A DNA stretch of 64,000 nt from Arthrobacter sp. Marseille-P9274 (GCF_946892675.1 NZ_CAMPOV010000003.1:248001-312000), one strand, 5' to 3'; counted from the stretch's first letter, positions 17,246 through 26,740 are shown. Translations and numbers: made by a program. Notes: a model not told the origin generated them from the sequence alone.

Positions 17246-18103
17246 ATGACTGCTGAAAACGCACCGGTCCAGGAACCCTGGGGCAACACCGTTGCCGTGG
17301 ACTTCGACGAAAACCGCATCGCCTGGGTCCGCTTTAACCGCCCCGACAAGCGCAATGCGATGAACCCGACGCTGAACCGGGAAATGTACGCCACCCTTGA
17401 GTACCTTGAAACCGACGACCGCTGCGCGGTCCTCGTGCTTACCGGCACCGAGGATTCCTGGTCGGCGGGCATGGACCTGAAGGAGTACTTCCGTGAAACC
17501 GACGGCAAGCCCCGCTCGGTGCAGAACAAGGTCCGGACCGAAGGCACCAACTGGCAGTACCGCAAACTGCTCAGCTACTCGAAGCCGACCATCGCCATGG
17601 TCAATGGCTGGTGCTTCGGCGGAGCATTTGTGCCGCTGGTCTCCTGCGATCTGGCCATCGCCGCCGAAGACGCCACCTTCGGACTCTCCGAGGTGAACTG
17701 GGGCGTCACCCCGGGCAACCTGGTTACCCGCGCCCTGGCCGAAACCATCCCGACCCGTGACGCCATGTACTACATCATGACGGGCGAACATTTCGACGGG
17801 CGCCGCGCCTCGGAAATGCGCCTCGTCAATGAGGCCGTCCCGGCCGATCAACTGCGCGAGCGGACGATCGCCCTGGCCAAGCAGCTGACCAGCCTCAGCC
17901 AGTGGGTGGTCCGCGGGGCAAAGATGGGCTTCCGGCACTCCCGGCTCATGTCATGGGAAGCGGCGGAAGATTTCCTGTACGCCAAGCATGACCAGGCCAT
18001 CCTGTTCGACACGGACGCCCGCGAACAGGGCATGACCCAGTTCCTGGACGACAAGACCTACCGTCCCGGCCTGGGCACCTACACCACCGCAACCGCAGAG
18101 TAA
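17246..18103 (+). CDS. ech: Hydroxycinnamoyl-CoA hydratase-lyase (feruloyl-CoA to vanillin)
   Basis: A 285-residue crotonase-fold enzyme that hydrates feruloyl-, caffeoyl- or coumaroyl-CoA and cleaves off acetyl-CoA to give the benzaldehyde. It has the long family signatures NAMNPTLNREM, SAGMDLKEYFRET, KPTIAMVNGWCFGG and ATFGLSEVNWGVTPGN. The last carries the catalytic Glu known from the Pseudomonas enzyme. The C-terminus QGMTQFLDDKTYRPGL also matches that group. ATG 17246 follows CTGGAGAA. It is first in the operon with vanillin-type dehydrogenase and feruloyl-CoA synthetase. The match is strong enough to separate it from ordinary enoyl-CoA hydratases. Confidence 0.93.
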   Translation: MTAENAPVQEPWGNTVAVDFDENRIAWVRFNRPDKRNAMNPTLNREMYATLEYLETDDRCAVLVLTGTEDSWSAGMDLKEYFRETDGKPRSVQNKVRTEGTNWQYRKLLSYSKPTIAMVNGWCFGGAFVPLVSCDLAIAAEDATFGLSEVNWGVTPGNLVTRALAETIPTRDAMYYIMTGEHFDGRRASEMRLVNEAVPADQLRERTIALAKQLTSLSQWVVRGAKMGFRHSRLMSWEAAEDFLYAKHDQAILFDTDAREQGMTQFLDDKTYRPGLGTYTTATAE

Positions 18104-18113
18104 GGACCCGGGA

Positions 18114-19583
18114 ATGACCACCACAACAGACATCGTCAAAGTCCCGCTGAGGATCGCCGGTGAAGCAGCAGACCCCGCCGGCGGCCGCTACTTCGATAAG
18201 ATCCGGCGGCTGACGGGCGAACCCGTGGCGACCGTCGCCGCGGCCGGGCGCGGCGACGCCGAACGGGCCGTGGAAGCCGCGGCCCAGGCCGCCCCCGGCT
18301 GGGCCGCCACCGCACCGGCCCAGCGGCGCCGGGTCCTCGAAACCGCCGCCGGGCTGCTCACGGAGCGCTCCGAGACGATCGCGGCCATCATGGGCAAGGA
18401 AATGGGCGCAGCCTCGGCCTGGTGTCATTTCAACGCCATGCTCGCCGCGAACATGCTCCGTGAAGCCGCAGCCCAGGTGTATTCAACCGTGGGCCAGGTG
18501 ATCCCCTCCGACGTTCCCGGCCTCACCGCCATGGCGGTCCGCGAGCCCGTCGGCGTCGTTGTCGGCATCGCCCCGTGGAACGCCCCCCTGATCCTTGGCG
18601 TACGGGCCATCGCCATGCCGCTCGCGTTCGGCAACACCGTAGTACTGAAGGCCTCCGAAGAAACCCCCGCCACCCATGCGGCCATCATCGAGTGCCTCAT
18701 CGACGCCGGGCTCCCTGCCGGAGTCGCGAACCTGATCACGAATGCCCCAAAAGACGCCGCGGACGTCGTCGATGCCCTGGTCAGCCATAAGGCCGTGCGC
18801 GTCATCAACTTCACCGGATCCACGAAGGTCGGCCGGATCATCGCAGAGAAGGCGGGCCGGCATCTGAAGCGCTCGGTCATGGAACTGGGCGGCAAGGCCC
18901 CGTTCGTGGTCCTCGCCGATGCGGACCTGGAAGCGGCCGCAGCAGCAGCCTCCTTCGGTGCGTTCATGAACCAGGGCCAGATCTGCATGTCTACCGAACG
19001 ACTCATCGTGGACAAGTCCGTGGCCGCGGAATTCACCCGGCTGCTGGCCGAACGGGCAGCCAAACTCGTCGTGGGCGACCCGGAAGAGCACTCCACGCAG
19101 CTGGGGCCGCTCGTGCACGAGGGCGCCGTCGAACACGTCTCCGCGCTGGTCCGGGACGCAGTGGAAAACGGAGCCACCGTGGTCACCGGAGGCCAGGCCG
19201 ACGGGCTGTTCTTCCCGCCCACCGTGCTGTCCGGCGTCACCAAGGCCGCGCGGATCTACACGGAAGAGTCCTTCGGCCCGCTGGCCCCGATCATCGAGGT
19301 AGACGGCATCGAGGAAGCCATCGAGGCGGCCAACGACTCCGAATACGGGCTCTCCGCCGCGCTGTTCACCGCCGACGTCAGCCGCGGGCTGGAACTGGCC
19401 AAGCGGATCCAGTCCGGCATCTGCCACATCAACGGTGCTACCGTGCACGACGAGGCCCAGATGCCCTTCGGCGGCGTGAAGGCCAGCGGCTTCGGACGCT
19501 TCGGCTCCGCTGCCTCGCTGGAGGAATTCACCGAGCTGCGCTGGATCACCGTATCGACCGAAGAACGCCACTACCCGATCTAG
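18114..19583 (+). CDS. vdh: Vanillin/hydroxybenzaldehyde dehydrogenase
   Basis: A 489-residue NAD(P)-dependent aldehyde dehydrogenase. The cofactor region reads GIAPWNAPLILGVRAIA and NFTGSTKVGR. The general base Glu is in VMELGGKAP and the catalytic Cys in NQGQICMSTERL. It lies 10 nt after the hydratase-lyase and before the CoA ligase, so it most likely oxidises vanillin or 4-hydroxybenzaldehyde to the benzoate. The family also includes benzaldehyde and salicylaldehyde dehydrogenases; the operon context decides the call. Confidence 0.9.
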   Translation: MTTTTDIVKVPLRIAGEAADPAGGRYFDKIRRLTGEPVATVAAAGRGDAERAVEAAAQAAPGWAATAPAQRRRVLETAAGLLTERSETIAAIMGKEMGAASAWCHFNAMLAANMLREAAAQVYSTVGQVIPSDVPGLTAMAVREPVGVVVGIAPWNAPLILGVRAIAMPLAFGNTVVLKASEETPATHAAIIECLIDAGLPAGVANLITNAPKDAADVVDALVSHKAVRVINFTGSTKVGRIIAEKAGRHLKRSVMELGGKAPFVVLADADLEAAAAAASFGAFMNQGQICMSTERLIVDKSVAAEFTRLLAERAAKLVVGDPEEHSTQLGPLVHEGAVEHVSALVRDAVENGATVVTGGQADGLFFPPTVLSGVTKAARIYTEESFGPLAPIIEVDGIEEAIEAANDSEYGLSAALFTADVSRGLELAKRIQSGICHINGATVHDEAQMPFGGVKASGFGRFGSAASLEEFTELRWITVSTEERHYPI

Positions 19584-19597
19584 GCATGGAGACACTT

Positions 19598-21139
19598 GTG
19601 AGTATTGCGCGGACAGCCGACGCCGGAACCAGCCAGGACACCGGCATCATGCAGTTCCCGGGACTGCGATATGGGGAACTGGTTGAACGCCGTGCCCTGC
19701 GCCAGCCGCAGCGCACCGCCATCATCCACGAGGGCGAGCACATCACCTACGGGGACCTGCTCACCCGGATCCACGCGGCGGCAGCATTCCTGCAGGAACA
19801 GGGAATCACCCCGGGCGACCGGGTCGTCTGCTTCTCCGAAAACCGGCCCGAAATACTCACAGCGCTCTACGCCTGCTCGCGCATCGGAGCCGTGTTCACC
19901 CCGGTGGGCATCACCTCGCCGGCGGCCGACGTCAGGTACATCCTCCGCGACCTCTCCGCCAGCGCGATCCTGGTATCCGAACGCTCCGTTCCGACGGCCC
20001 TGGAAGCCGTCGGAACGGATGCGGTGCCGATCTTCCGGCTACAGCCTACGAGCGGATCCGCGAATCCCTGCCTGCCGCTCAGCGGTGACGGTCAGGCAGC
20101 GGAAGTCCGCCCCGGCCCGGACACGCCGGCCCTCATCGTCTACACCTCGGGCACCTCGGGGCATCCCAAAGGCGTCGTCCTCAGCCACGCGGCGCTGTTC
20201 TTCAACGGCGTCAACACGCTGCTCGGCCTGGACATCGCCGGCGATGACGTCACGCTCGTGAACACCCCGCTGTCCCACATCGCCGCCCTGAACACGATTG
20301 CCGTCGCCACCCTGCACAAGGGCGGCACCGTGGTGATCGAGAGCAAGTTCGACGCCGGCCGCTGCCTGGAACAGATCCGGCAATACGGCGTCACCACCAT
20401 GTTCGCGGTCCCATCGATGTTGACGCTGATGGCACAGGCACCCGGATTTGCCGACGCCGATACATCCAGCTTGCGCTGGATCCTCGGCGGCGGCGCCCCG
20501 ATGCCCCCGGAACTCGTCGCCCTGTGGGCGAGCCGGGACGTCCCGGTCCTGGCGTCCTACGGCATGACCGAGGCCGGTCCGTCCGTCAGTTTCCGGCGCC
20601 GCACCGACGCGCTCGGCAAACCGGAATCCTCCGGAACACCGGCGCTGCTGACCGACGTCCGCATCACCTCGTCCAACGGAGCAGACCTGCCGCCGGGCGA
20701 AACCGGCGAAATCCTCGTCCGGGGCCCGCACGCCGCGTCCGGCTACTGGCGCAACGCTGCCGCCACCGACGCCGCCTTCCGTGACGGCTGGCTCGCCACG
20801 GGCGATCGGGGCCTGATCGATTCCGACGGCGACCTGTGCATCACGGGCCGGACCAAGGAAATCATCATCACCGGCGGAGAGAACGTCGACCCGGCAGAGA
20901 TCGAACATCTCATCGCCGGCTTCCCCGGCATCCTCGATGTCGCCGTCGTCGGCCGCCCGGACCCGGTCTGGGGAGAAGTCATCACCGCGGTCATCGTCTC
21001 CGAGACCGACGTGGAACTCAATCAGCTCCAGGAATTCCTGCGCCCGAAGCTCGCACGCTTCAAGCTGCCGCGGCAGATCGAACGGCGGGAAGAACTGCCC
21101 CGCAATCCCGTGGGAAAGCTGCTTCGGCGCGAGCTTTGA
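19598..21139 (+). CDS. fcs: Feruloyl/coumaroyl-CoA synthetase
   Basis: A 513-residue adenylate-forming ligase. The P-loop is VYTSGTSGHPKGVVLSH, followed by ASYGMTEAG, the hinge region GDRGLIDSDGDLCITGRTKE and the C-terminal lysine in NPVGKLLRREL. GTG 19598 is preferred because GGAG lies 6 nt before it; the ATG at 19586 has no site. It activates the hydroxycinnamate that the first gene of the operon then cleaves. The exact acid cannot be read from sequence. Confidence 0.88.
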   Translation: MSIARTADAGTSQDTGIMQFPGLRYGELVERRALRQPQRTAIIHEGEHITYGDLLTRIHAAAAFLQEQGITPGDRVVCFSENRPEILTALYACSRIGAVFTPVGITSPAADVRYILRDLSASAILVSERSVPTALEAVGTDAVPIFRLQPTSGSANPCLPLSGDGQAAEVRPGPDTPALIVYTSGTSGHPKGVVLSHAALFFNGVNTLLGLDIAGDDVTLVNTPLSHIAALNTIAVATLHKGGTVVIESKFDAGRCLEQIRQYGVTTMFAVPSMLTLMAQAPGFADADTSSLRWILGGGAPMPPELVALWASRDVPVLASYGMTEAGPSVSFRRRTDALGKPESSGTPALLTDVRITSSNGADLPPGETGEILVRGPHAASGYWRNAAATDAAFRDGWLATGDRGLIDSDGDLCITGRTKEIIITGGENVDPAEIEHLIAGFPGILDVAVVGRPDPVWGEVITAVIVSETDVELNQLQEFLRPKLARFKLPRQIERREELPRNPVGKLLRREL

Positions 21140-21197
21140 GAACGCTCCACAGGACATCCACGAGCACCCGATCCATTCGACACCAGAAGGACCTGCC

Positions 21198-22427
21198 ATG
21201 ACCAGCACCGCCAGTGCACCGGCGCCCGCCACCGAAGCACCAACCGGGGAACGCCTCTATGAGGAGTGCGATCCCATGAACTACGAAGCGCTTCTCACCT
21301 CTGCCGAGACGGCCCAGTTGCGCAAACTCCGCGGCTTCCTCGACACCGAGGCCCGGCCGCTGCTGGCCGACTACTGGGAGCGGGCGGAATTCCCCACCCA
21401 GCTCATCAAACCGATGGCCGCCCTGGACCTGATCACTCCGGCGTCCCTCACCGAAGACGGTGCCGCGCCACGTTCCCTGTACGAGGGGTTCCGAAACTTC
21501 GAACTCGCCCGCACCGACGCCTCCCTGGCCACCTGGTACAACGGCCAGTCCGGACTCTTCCGCACCACCATCTCACGCGGCGGCAGCGCCGAGCAGGCCA
21601 AACAGTGGCTGCCGCTCATCGACTCCTTCGAAATGACCGGCGTCTTCGCCCTCACAGAACCGGACCACGGCTCCGATATCGCCGGCGGCTTGGAAACCTC
21701 CGCCCGCCGCGAAGGCGACACCTGGATCCTCAACGGCCAAAAGCGCTGGATCGGCAGCGCCGCCTTCGCCGACTACCTGGCCGTCCTGGCCCGCGACACC
21801 GCGGACAGCCAAATCAAGGCATTCCTCGTCAAGGCGGACTCACCAGGCGTCACCCTGACGACCATCCCCGGAAAAATGTCCCTCCGCATGGTCCAGAACT
21901 CCGACATCGCGCTCGACAACGTCGAAGTGTCCGACGACTACCGGCTCGCCCGCATCAACTCCTTCACGGACGTCGCCGACCTGCTCCGCTCCATGCGCTC
22001 CAACGTCGCCTGGTTCGCCGCCGGCGTCCAGGCCGGCGCCTACGAAGCCGCCCTGCGCTACGTCAGCGAACGCGAACAGTTCGGCCGTCCGGTCTCAGGC
22101 TTCCAGCTGATCCAGGACAAGCTCGTGACCATGCTCGGCAACACCATCGCGTCCATGGGCATGGTTGTCCGCCTCTCCCAGCAGCAGGACAACGGCATCT
22201 ACCGGGACCAGGACTCGGCCATGGCGAAGGCCTGGACCTGCACCAAGATGCGCGAAACCGTCGCGGCGGCCCGCGACATCTGCGGCGGCAACGGCATCCT
22301 CATCCAGAACGATGTTGCCCGGTTCTTCGCCGACGCCGAAGCCATCTACACCTACGAAGGCACCAAAGAAATCAACACCCTCGTCGTAGGCCGAGCGATC
22401 ACCGGACGCAGCGCCTTCACCCGCTAG
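21198..22427 (+). CDS. Acyl-CoA dehydrogenase (last gene of ferulate operon)
   Basis: A 409-residue FAD-dependent dehydrogenase. The FAD/substrate motif is FALTEPDHGSDIAGG and the catalytic Glu region is IYTYEGTKEINTLVVGRAITG, as in glutaryl-CoA-like members. ATG 21198 follows AGAAGGACCTGCC. Pseudomonas ferulate clusters also carry an acyl-CoA dehydrogenase after fcs, but with an acetyltransferase that is missing here. It may dehydrogenate dihydroferuloyl- or dihydrocoumaroyl-CoA to the substrate of the hydratase-lyase; that role is inference. Confidence 0.85.
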   Translation: MTSTASAPAPATEAPTGERLYEECDPMNYEALLTSAETAQLRKLRGFLDTEARPLLADYWERAEFPTQLIKPMAALDLITPASLTEDGAAPRSLYEGFRNFELARTDASLATWYNGQSGLFRTTISRGGSAEQAKQWLPLIDSFEMTGVFALTEPDHGSDIAGGLETSARREGDTWILNGQKRWIGSAAFADYLAVLARDTADSQIKAFLVKADSPGVTLTTIPGKMSLRMVQNSDIALDNVEVSDDYRLARINSFTDVADLLRSMRSNVAWFAAGVQAGAYEAALRYVSEREQFGRPVSGFQLIQDKLVTMLGNTIASMGMVVRLSQQQDNGIYRDQDSAMAKAWTCTKMRETVAAARDICGGNGILIQNDVARFFADAEAIYTYEGTKEINTLVVGRAITGRSAFTR

Positions 22428-22548
22428 CCCTCCAACTAGGTCAGGCCCCCGGCGCGTAGGCCGGCACCTTTCGAGCCGGGCGGCCCACCGCAGCTCCCTG
22501 AAATCAACCTTCGCAACAGTAGCCAGGGCCTCTGGAAGGCCCGATTAT

Positions 22549-22850
22549 GTTTATGGTCGCCCGGGCGGCAAACGCGGCTTCTATGGAGCGTTCTCCCAGA
22601 CCGGCGCGCCCGCCGGAGTGGCCTTGTCCACGGCCGCCTTCCTGCGCGCCCAACTGCCGGAAGCCGCATTTCTGTCCCGGGAATGGCGCCGCCCTTGCCG
22701 GTCAGCGTTGTTCTGACCACGTGGGCCTGTTCATCCGGCTCACGGTCTCCGGGAGCCCTCCTTTGTCATCACCGTGCGCAGCAGGAACTGGTTGAAAGTA
22801 CGATTCTCCGAGGCCTTACGCGCCATTCAAAAGGAGTCTTTAGTACGACT
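22549..22850 (+). pseudogene. Decayed MHS-family transporter fragment
   Basis: One frame reads RGFYGAFSQTGAPAGVALST, matching the GFYGSFPQTGAPVGVALAT segment of the intact transporter at 7231. After a stop, VGLFIRLTVSGSP continues the match in a second frame, and WLKVRFSEALRAIQKE in a third. So an internal piece of a metabolite:H+ symporter survives with at least two frameshifts and both ends missing. It lies just after the ferulate operon and may once have been its uptake system. The rest of 22428-22853 shows nothing recognisable. Confidence 0.8.
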
Positions 22851-22853
22851 AGG

Positions 22854-23645
22854 CTATGCCTGGTCCTGGCCAAGCAGCGACTTGGCAAGCCGGGCGCTTA
22901 CCGCCTTGGCGGCAGGCAGCAACACCTCGAGAACGGGACGGAGCAGGAAACCTTCCGTCGGAACGACAACCGCCAAGGAAGCAACCGCCATACCGTACGG
23001 GCCTTTGATAGGAGCCGCCACGGCGGTGGCGTCCGGGTGGATATATCCACGCGTCTCGAAGTACCCCTCACGCCGCGCCTGCGCCAGCATCTGTTGAACG
23101 TCCTTCGCAGACAACTCCGGCTCGAAGGCATAGCGCGGACGAGGTCCGGCTATGACGGTCTCACGTACCTCGCTGGCAGCATCGGCGAGGAGCACGAAGC
23201 CGCTCGACGTGGCATACCAGGGCATCCTCCCCCCGATGGACGTCAGATTGATGACCGGTTTGGGACGCGAGAGACGCTCGAGGAACAGGATCTCCGCGCC
23301 CTGGAGGATGGCCAGCTGTGCATGATGCTGAAGGCGGTTGTTCACCTCCTGCAGATAGGGCAGAGCCGTCTCACGCAAACCGAAAACACCCGGCGCCCGG
23401 ACTGCGACCTCCCACAAACGCACGCCCAAAATCAGATCACTGCCTCTGCGCTCGAGCAATCCGAGCCTCACCAGCTCGGTCACGACGCGGTGCACGGTGG
23501 AAACAGGCATCGAGGTGCGGCCGGCGAGCTGTGTCAGCGACAGCTCGTTACTGTACTGATCAAACGCCTCCAGTACGCGCAATGCACGGGAGACAGCAGA
23601 CTCTCCGCTCGATGACCTCGCCAAAATTCCTCCAATTTTTCGCAT
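22854..23645 (-). CDS. IclR-family regulator next to the P450 system
   Basis: A 263-residue IclR protein: N-terminal helix-turn-helix LSLTQLAGRTSMPVSTVHRVV and effector domain with IGGRMPWYATSSGFVLLAD. It is divergent from the P450 gene across 75 bp that contain a palindrome. ATG 23645 sits inside CGCATGATGCG (23641-23651) and has no clear ribosome site, so a later start is possible. Control of the P450 and its partners is inferred from position. Confidence 0.86.
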   Translation of the reverse strand: MRKIGGILARSSSGESAVSRALRVLEAFDQYSNELSLTQLAGRTSMPVSTVHRVVTELVRLGLLERRGSDLILGVRLWEVAVRAPGVFGLRETALPYLQEVNNRLQHHAQLAILQGAEILFLERLSRPKPVINLTSIGGRMPWYATSSGFVLLADAASEVRETVIAGPRPRYAFEPELSAKDVQQMLAQARREGYFETRGYIHPDATAVAAPIKGPYGMAVASLAVVVPTEGFLLRPVLEVLLPAAKAVSARLAKSLLGQDQA

Positions 23646-23687
23646 GATGCGTAAAGCAAGCCAGCCGGTGTGTGATGGTCATCATAC
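23641..23687. promoter_or_regulatory. Candidate IclR operators before the P450 gene
   Basis: GTGTGATG-GT-CATCATAC (23670-23687) is an 8+2+8 palindrome with one mismatch. CGCATGATGCG (23641-23651) is a perfect 11-base palindrome over the iclR start codon. Both lie between divergent iclR and the P450. Neither resembles the operator of the other IclR genes. Confidence 0.5.
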
Positions 23688-23720
23688 TTGAGGACATCCG
23701 CACGTCCTGGAGGAGTTCCC

Positions 23721-24920
23721 GTGACCGTTTCCGCATCATCCGTTACCTCGACGGTCCCGACCGTCGACTGGCTCGACCCGGCTGCCCTGGACCGTGACCC
23801 CTACCCCAGCTATAAGCGGCTGCGGGAAGAAGCCCCCGTTGCATGGTGGCCTGCGGTTCAAAAGGTGCTCATCTCCAGCTCCACAGGATGCACCTTTGCG
23901 GAGAATCATCCCGAAGTGTTCTCTTCGAACGTCGCCCAAGCAGCTATGGTCCGCGCATTGGGCGGCCGCCCGCTGATCCGCAAGGACGACCCCGAACACG
24001 CCTCCGAGCGGGCCTCCATGAACAAGACCCTGCGGCCGAAGCAGATCATGGAAATCTGGACGGAACGGTTCCGTGCCAACGCCGAAGAATACCTCGGCCG
24101 CATGGTCGACTCGAGCAACGGAACCGCCGATCTCAACACGGCCTACGCCGCACCTGTAGCGGCAAAAAACCTGTGCGACATGCTCGGCCTGGCCGAGGTC
24201 GCTCCTCTGGACCTGGCCCGATGGTCGATCGACTTCATCGCAGGTCAAGGCAACGTGCTGGACCGGCAGGACATCTGGGACCGTTGCGACCGATCCCGCA
24301 GCGAATGCGACGCCGCCCTGGATGAGGTATTGCCGCGTCTGCGCCGTTTTCCGGATGCCTCCATCACCTCCATGCTGCTGGAAGGCGGCATGGACGAGGA
24401 CCGTGTGCGCAACAACGTCAAACTCACCATTTCCGGGGGCATGAACGAACCGCAGCACATGATCACCAGTATGGTGTGGCTCTTGGAGCGCCACCCCGAG
24501 CAGAAAGCCCAAGTGCTGGAAGACACGGCCCTGTGGAAAAACGTGTTCACCGAAGCAGTCCGTTATTTCTCCCCCATCGGAATGATCACCCGTCAGACAG
24601 TATCCGAGGTCGAGCTCGAAGGTGTGCTGATACCGGCGGGCTCTCAAGTGGGCATGATCTTGGCTTCAGCCAACAGGGACGCCGCGCGATTTGAGGAACC
24701 CGACCGCTTCGACATCCACCGCACGGCTGCCTCCAATCTGGCCTTTGGGGCGGGAGTTCACCAGTGCGCGGGCAAGTGGGCTGCCCAGAAAGCCATCGGG
24801 GAGATCGCTGTCCCGCTGCTTTATGAACGCCTGCCGGGGCTCCGGCAAGATCCCGAGCGCGCTGAAACCTGGGCCGGATGGGTCTTCCGGGGCCTGACGA
24901 GCCTGCCCGTCACCTGGTGA
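23721..24920 (+). CDS. Cytochrome P450, GcoA/CYP255-like (aryl-O-demethylase candidate)
   Basis: A 399-residue soluble P450. The heme loop is LAFGAGVHQCAGKWA with Cys349 as thiolate ligand. The I-helix reads SGGMNEPQHM, where most P450s have AGxDT; an acidic-Pro pattern is also seen in GcoA, as MQEPGHG. The ending WAGWVFRGLTSLPVTW closely matches the end of GcoA, the guaiacol O-demethylase. GTG 23721 follows GGAGGA. A ferredoxin and a ferredoxin reductase follow, making a class I system rather than the GcoB-type reductase. Substrate is inferred as a methoxy- or alkoxy-phenol, consistent with the formaldehyde dehydrogenase downstream. Confidence 0.85.
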   Translation: MTVSASSVTSTVPTVDWLDPAALDRDPYPSYKRLREEAPVAWWPAVQKVLISSSTGCTFAENHPEVFSSNVAQAAMVRALGGRPLIRKDDPEHASERASMNKTLRPKQIMEIWTERFRANAEEYLGRMVDSSNGTADLNTAYAAPVAAKNLCDMLGLAEVAPLDLARWSIDFIAGQGNVLDRQDIWDRCDRSRSECDAALDEVLPRLRRFPDASITSMLLEGGMDEDRVRNNVKLTISGGMNEPQHMITSMVWLLERHPEQKAQVLEDTALWKNVFTEAVRYFSPIGMITRQTVSEVELEGVLIPAGSQVGMILASANRDAARFEEPDRFDIHRTAASNLAFGAGVHQCAGKWAAQKAIGEIAVPLLYERLPGLRQDPERAETWAGWVFRGLTSLPVTW

Positions 24921-25035
24921 CCCTCGGACATCCCAACACTGCGGGAATGGACGACGTTTCCTATTCCCGCTCCTGCTCTGCCTGACCCGCCGGTCCAGAG
25001 CCCTCAGCCATCCCACCCTTAGAAGGGAGCATCCC

Positions 25036-25350
25036 ATGAGTTCCATCACCTACCGTCTCCTTGACGGATCGGACCGGACGATCGCCTCCGACGGCACCGC
25101 TTCCGTCATGCAGGCCGCAGTACGCAACGGCGTTCCCGGAATTCTCGCCGAATGCGGCGGCCAGGCCATGTGCGCAACCTGCCATGTTTATGTCGCCCCC
25201 GAACACGTCCAGGCACTACCTGCCATCACGGAAGAGGAAGAGGAGATGCTCGAGTGCACGGCCGCCGAGCGACGGGACAACAGCCGTCTGTCCTGCCAAC
25301 TACCCACGACCAAAAACCTCACGGTACAGATCCCGGAAACCCAGGTGTGA
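25036..25350 (+). CDS. [2Fe-2S] ferredoxin (adrenodoxin/putidaredoxin type)
   Basis: A 104-residue ferredoxin. Cluster ligands follow the Cx5Cx2C pattern in ECGGQAMCATCHVY, with the fourth Cys in RLSCQL. It starts at ATG 25036 behind AGAAGGGAGCATCCC. It would carry electrons from the reductase to the P450. Its stop overlaps the GTG start of the reductase. Confidence 0.92.
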   Translation: MSSITYRLLDGSDRTIASDGTASVMQAAVRNGVPGILAECGGQAMCATCHVYVAPEHVQALPAITEEEEEMLECTAAERRDNSRLSCQLPTTKNLTVQIPETQV

Positions 25351-26630
25351 CGGACATGAACGATACGGCCAACCGAAGCGCCGGAACGCTGATCATTGGT
25401 AACAGCCAGGCCGGCCTTCAGCTGGCAACGAGTCTGCGCGAATATGGCGACACCGGCCCCATCACCCTGCTCGGCGAAGAAGAGTACACGCCGTATCAGC
25501 GGCCGCCGCTGTCGAAGGGCTTCATCAAGGGCGAGACAACTACCGCCGACTGCGTGTTCCGCACGCCCGAGTGGTACACCGAGCAGGGCATCGAACTGGT
25601 GGTGCGCGAACGCATCACCAGCATCAGCCGCGACCCTGACGGCGGCGCTGCCGTCTCCGAAAGCGGCCGGCGCTTTTCCTTCACTCGCCTCGCCCTCACC
25701 ACCGGGGCTACTGCCCGCCGGCTTCCCCTGGAGGGCGCCGAACTAGAGGGCGTGAACTACCTGCGCGATGCCGCCGACGCGGCCCGCCTGCACGACCAGC
25801 TGAAACAGTCGCACAACGTGGCCATCATCGGCGGCGGGTTCATCGGATTGGAAATTGCCGCCGGTGCCCGTGACACCGGCAAGAAGGTCACTATCCTCGA
25901 AGCCGCTCCAAGACTGATCGGCCGGGCAGTCTCCAATCTCACCAGTGAATTCTATCTGCAGGCTCACCGGCGTCGGGGCACCAATGTTGTGCTCAACGCA
26001 AAAATCTCCCGCCTCATCGGAGAGGACGGCCGCGTAACCGGAGTCGAATTAAACGGCGGCCGGGTTGTCCCGGCCGATACCGTGGTCATCGGAATCGGCG
26101 TAGTCCCACGTTCAGAACTTGCGCAGCAGCTGGGCCTGACGGTAGACAACGGCGTCGTGGTCGACGAGCGGTGCCTTGCCTCGGACGGCCTTACCGTGGC
26201 AGCAGGAGACTGTGCGAACGTGCCCGGCCTCTGCCTAACCAACCTCCCGGAGGAGGTCCGCGTCCGGCTCGAAAGTGTGCCCAACGCGGTCGAGCAGGCC
26301 AAAATAGCCGCCAAAACGCTACTCGGACTACCCGGAAGATATCGGACCGTGCCGTGGTTCTGGTCAGAACAAAGCAACCTCAAACTGCAAATCGCCGGTC
26401 TGTCACAAGGACACGATCAGGTCCTTCTTCGTGGTGATCCCGGCAGCGAAAAGTTCTCAGTCCTCTACTACCGAGACACCCGGATCATCGCGGCCGACTG
26501 CATCAATACACCCAGGGACTTTACTGCCGTACGGAATGCACTCGGCAAAGACCAGAACATCAACATCGAACGGGCCGCCGACCCGACCATCGCACTGAAA
26601 GACCTGGCAGAGGATTTGCTGTCCGTCTAA
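25347..26630 (+). CDS. FAD-dependent ferredoxin reductase of the P450 system
   Basis: About 427 residues of the putidaredoxin-reductase type. The N-terminal dinucleotide motif is TLIIGNSQAGLQLA, the NADH motif is VAIIGGGFIGLEIAAGA, and VAAGDCANVP is the C-terminal FAD motif. Either GTG 25347, overlapping the ferredoxin stop, or ATG 25356 is the start; the overlap suggests coupling. The first motif has Asn-Ser where most have Gly-Gly (GNSQAG), a variation seen in this family. It passes electrons from NADH to the ferredoxin. Confidence 0.9.
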   Translation: MTDMNDTANRSAGTLIIGNSQAGLQLATSLREYGDTGPITLLGEEEYTPYQRPPLSKGFIKGETTTADCVFRTPEWYTEQGIELVVRERITSISRDPDGGAAVSESGRRFSFTRLALTTGATARRLPLEGAELEGVNYLRDAADAARLHDQLKQSHNVAIIGGGFIGLEIAAGARDTGKKVTILEAAPRLIGRAVSNLTSEFYLQAHRRRGTNVVLNAKISRLIGEDGRVTGVELNGGRVVPADTVVIGIGVVPRSELAQQLGLTVDNGVVVDERCLASDGLTVAAGDCANVPGLCLTNLPEEVRVRLESVPNAVEQAKIAAKTLLGLPGRYRTVPWFWSEQSNLKLQIAGLSQGHDQVLLRGDPGSEKFSVLYYRDTRIIAADCINTPRDFTAVRNALGKDQNINIERAADPTIALKDLAEDLLSV

Positions 26631-26740
26631 CCATCGCAGGACCGTTCAGCACCGTCTTTTCGTCAGCTTCAGCTCTTCACCCAACTAACCAGTCGATCCC
26701 GCACGGCATCTCGCGACCGAGCGGATGCAAGGAGCACACC

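Noticed and set aside
20937-21197. Longer acyl-CoA dehydrogenase overlapping the CoA synthetase
   Set aside because: The upstream part is a shadow of the synthetase gene. ATG 21198 has a ribosome site and gives the normal family length.
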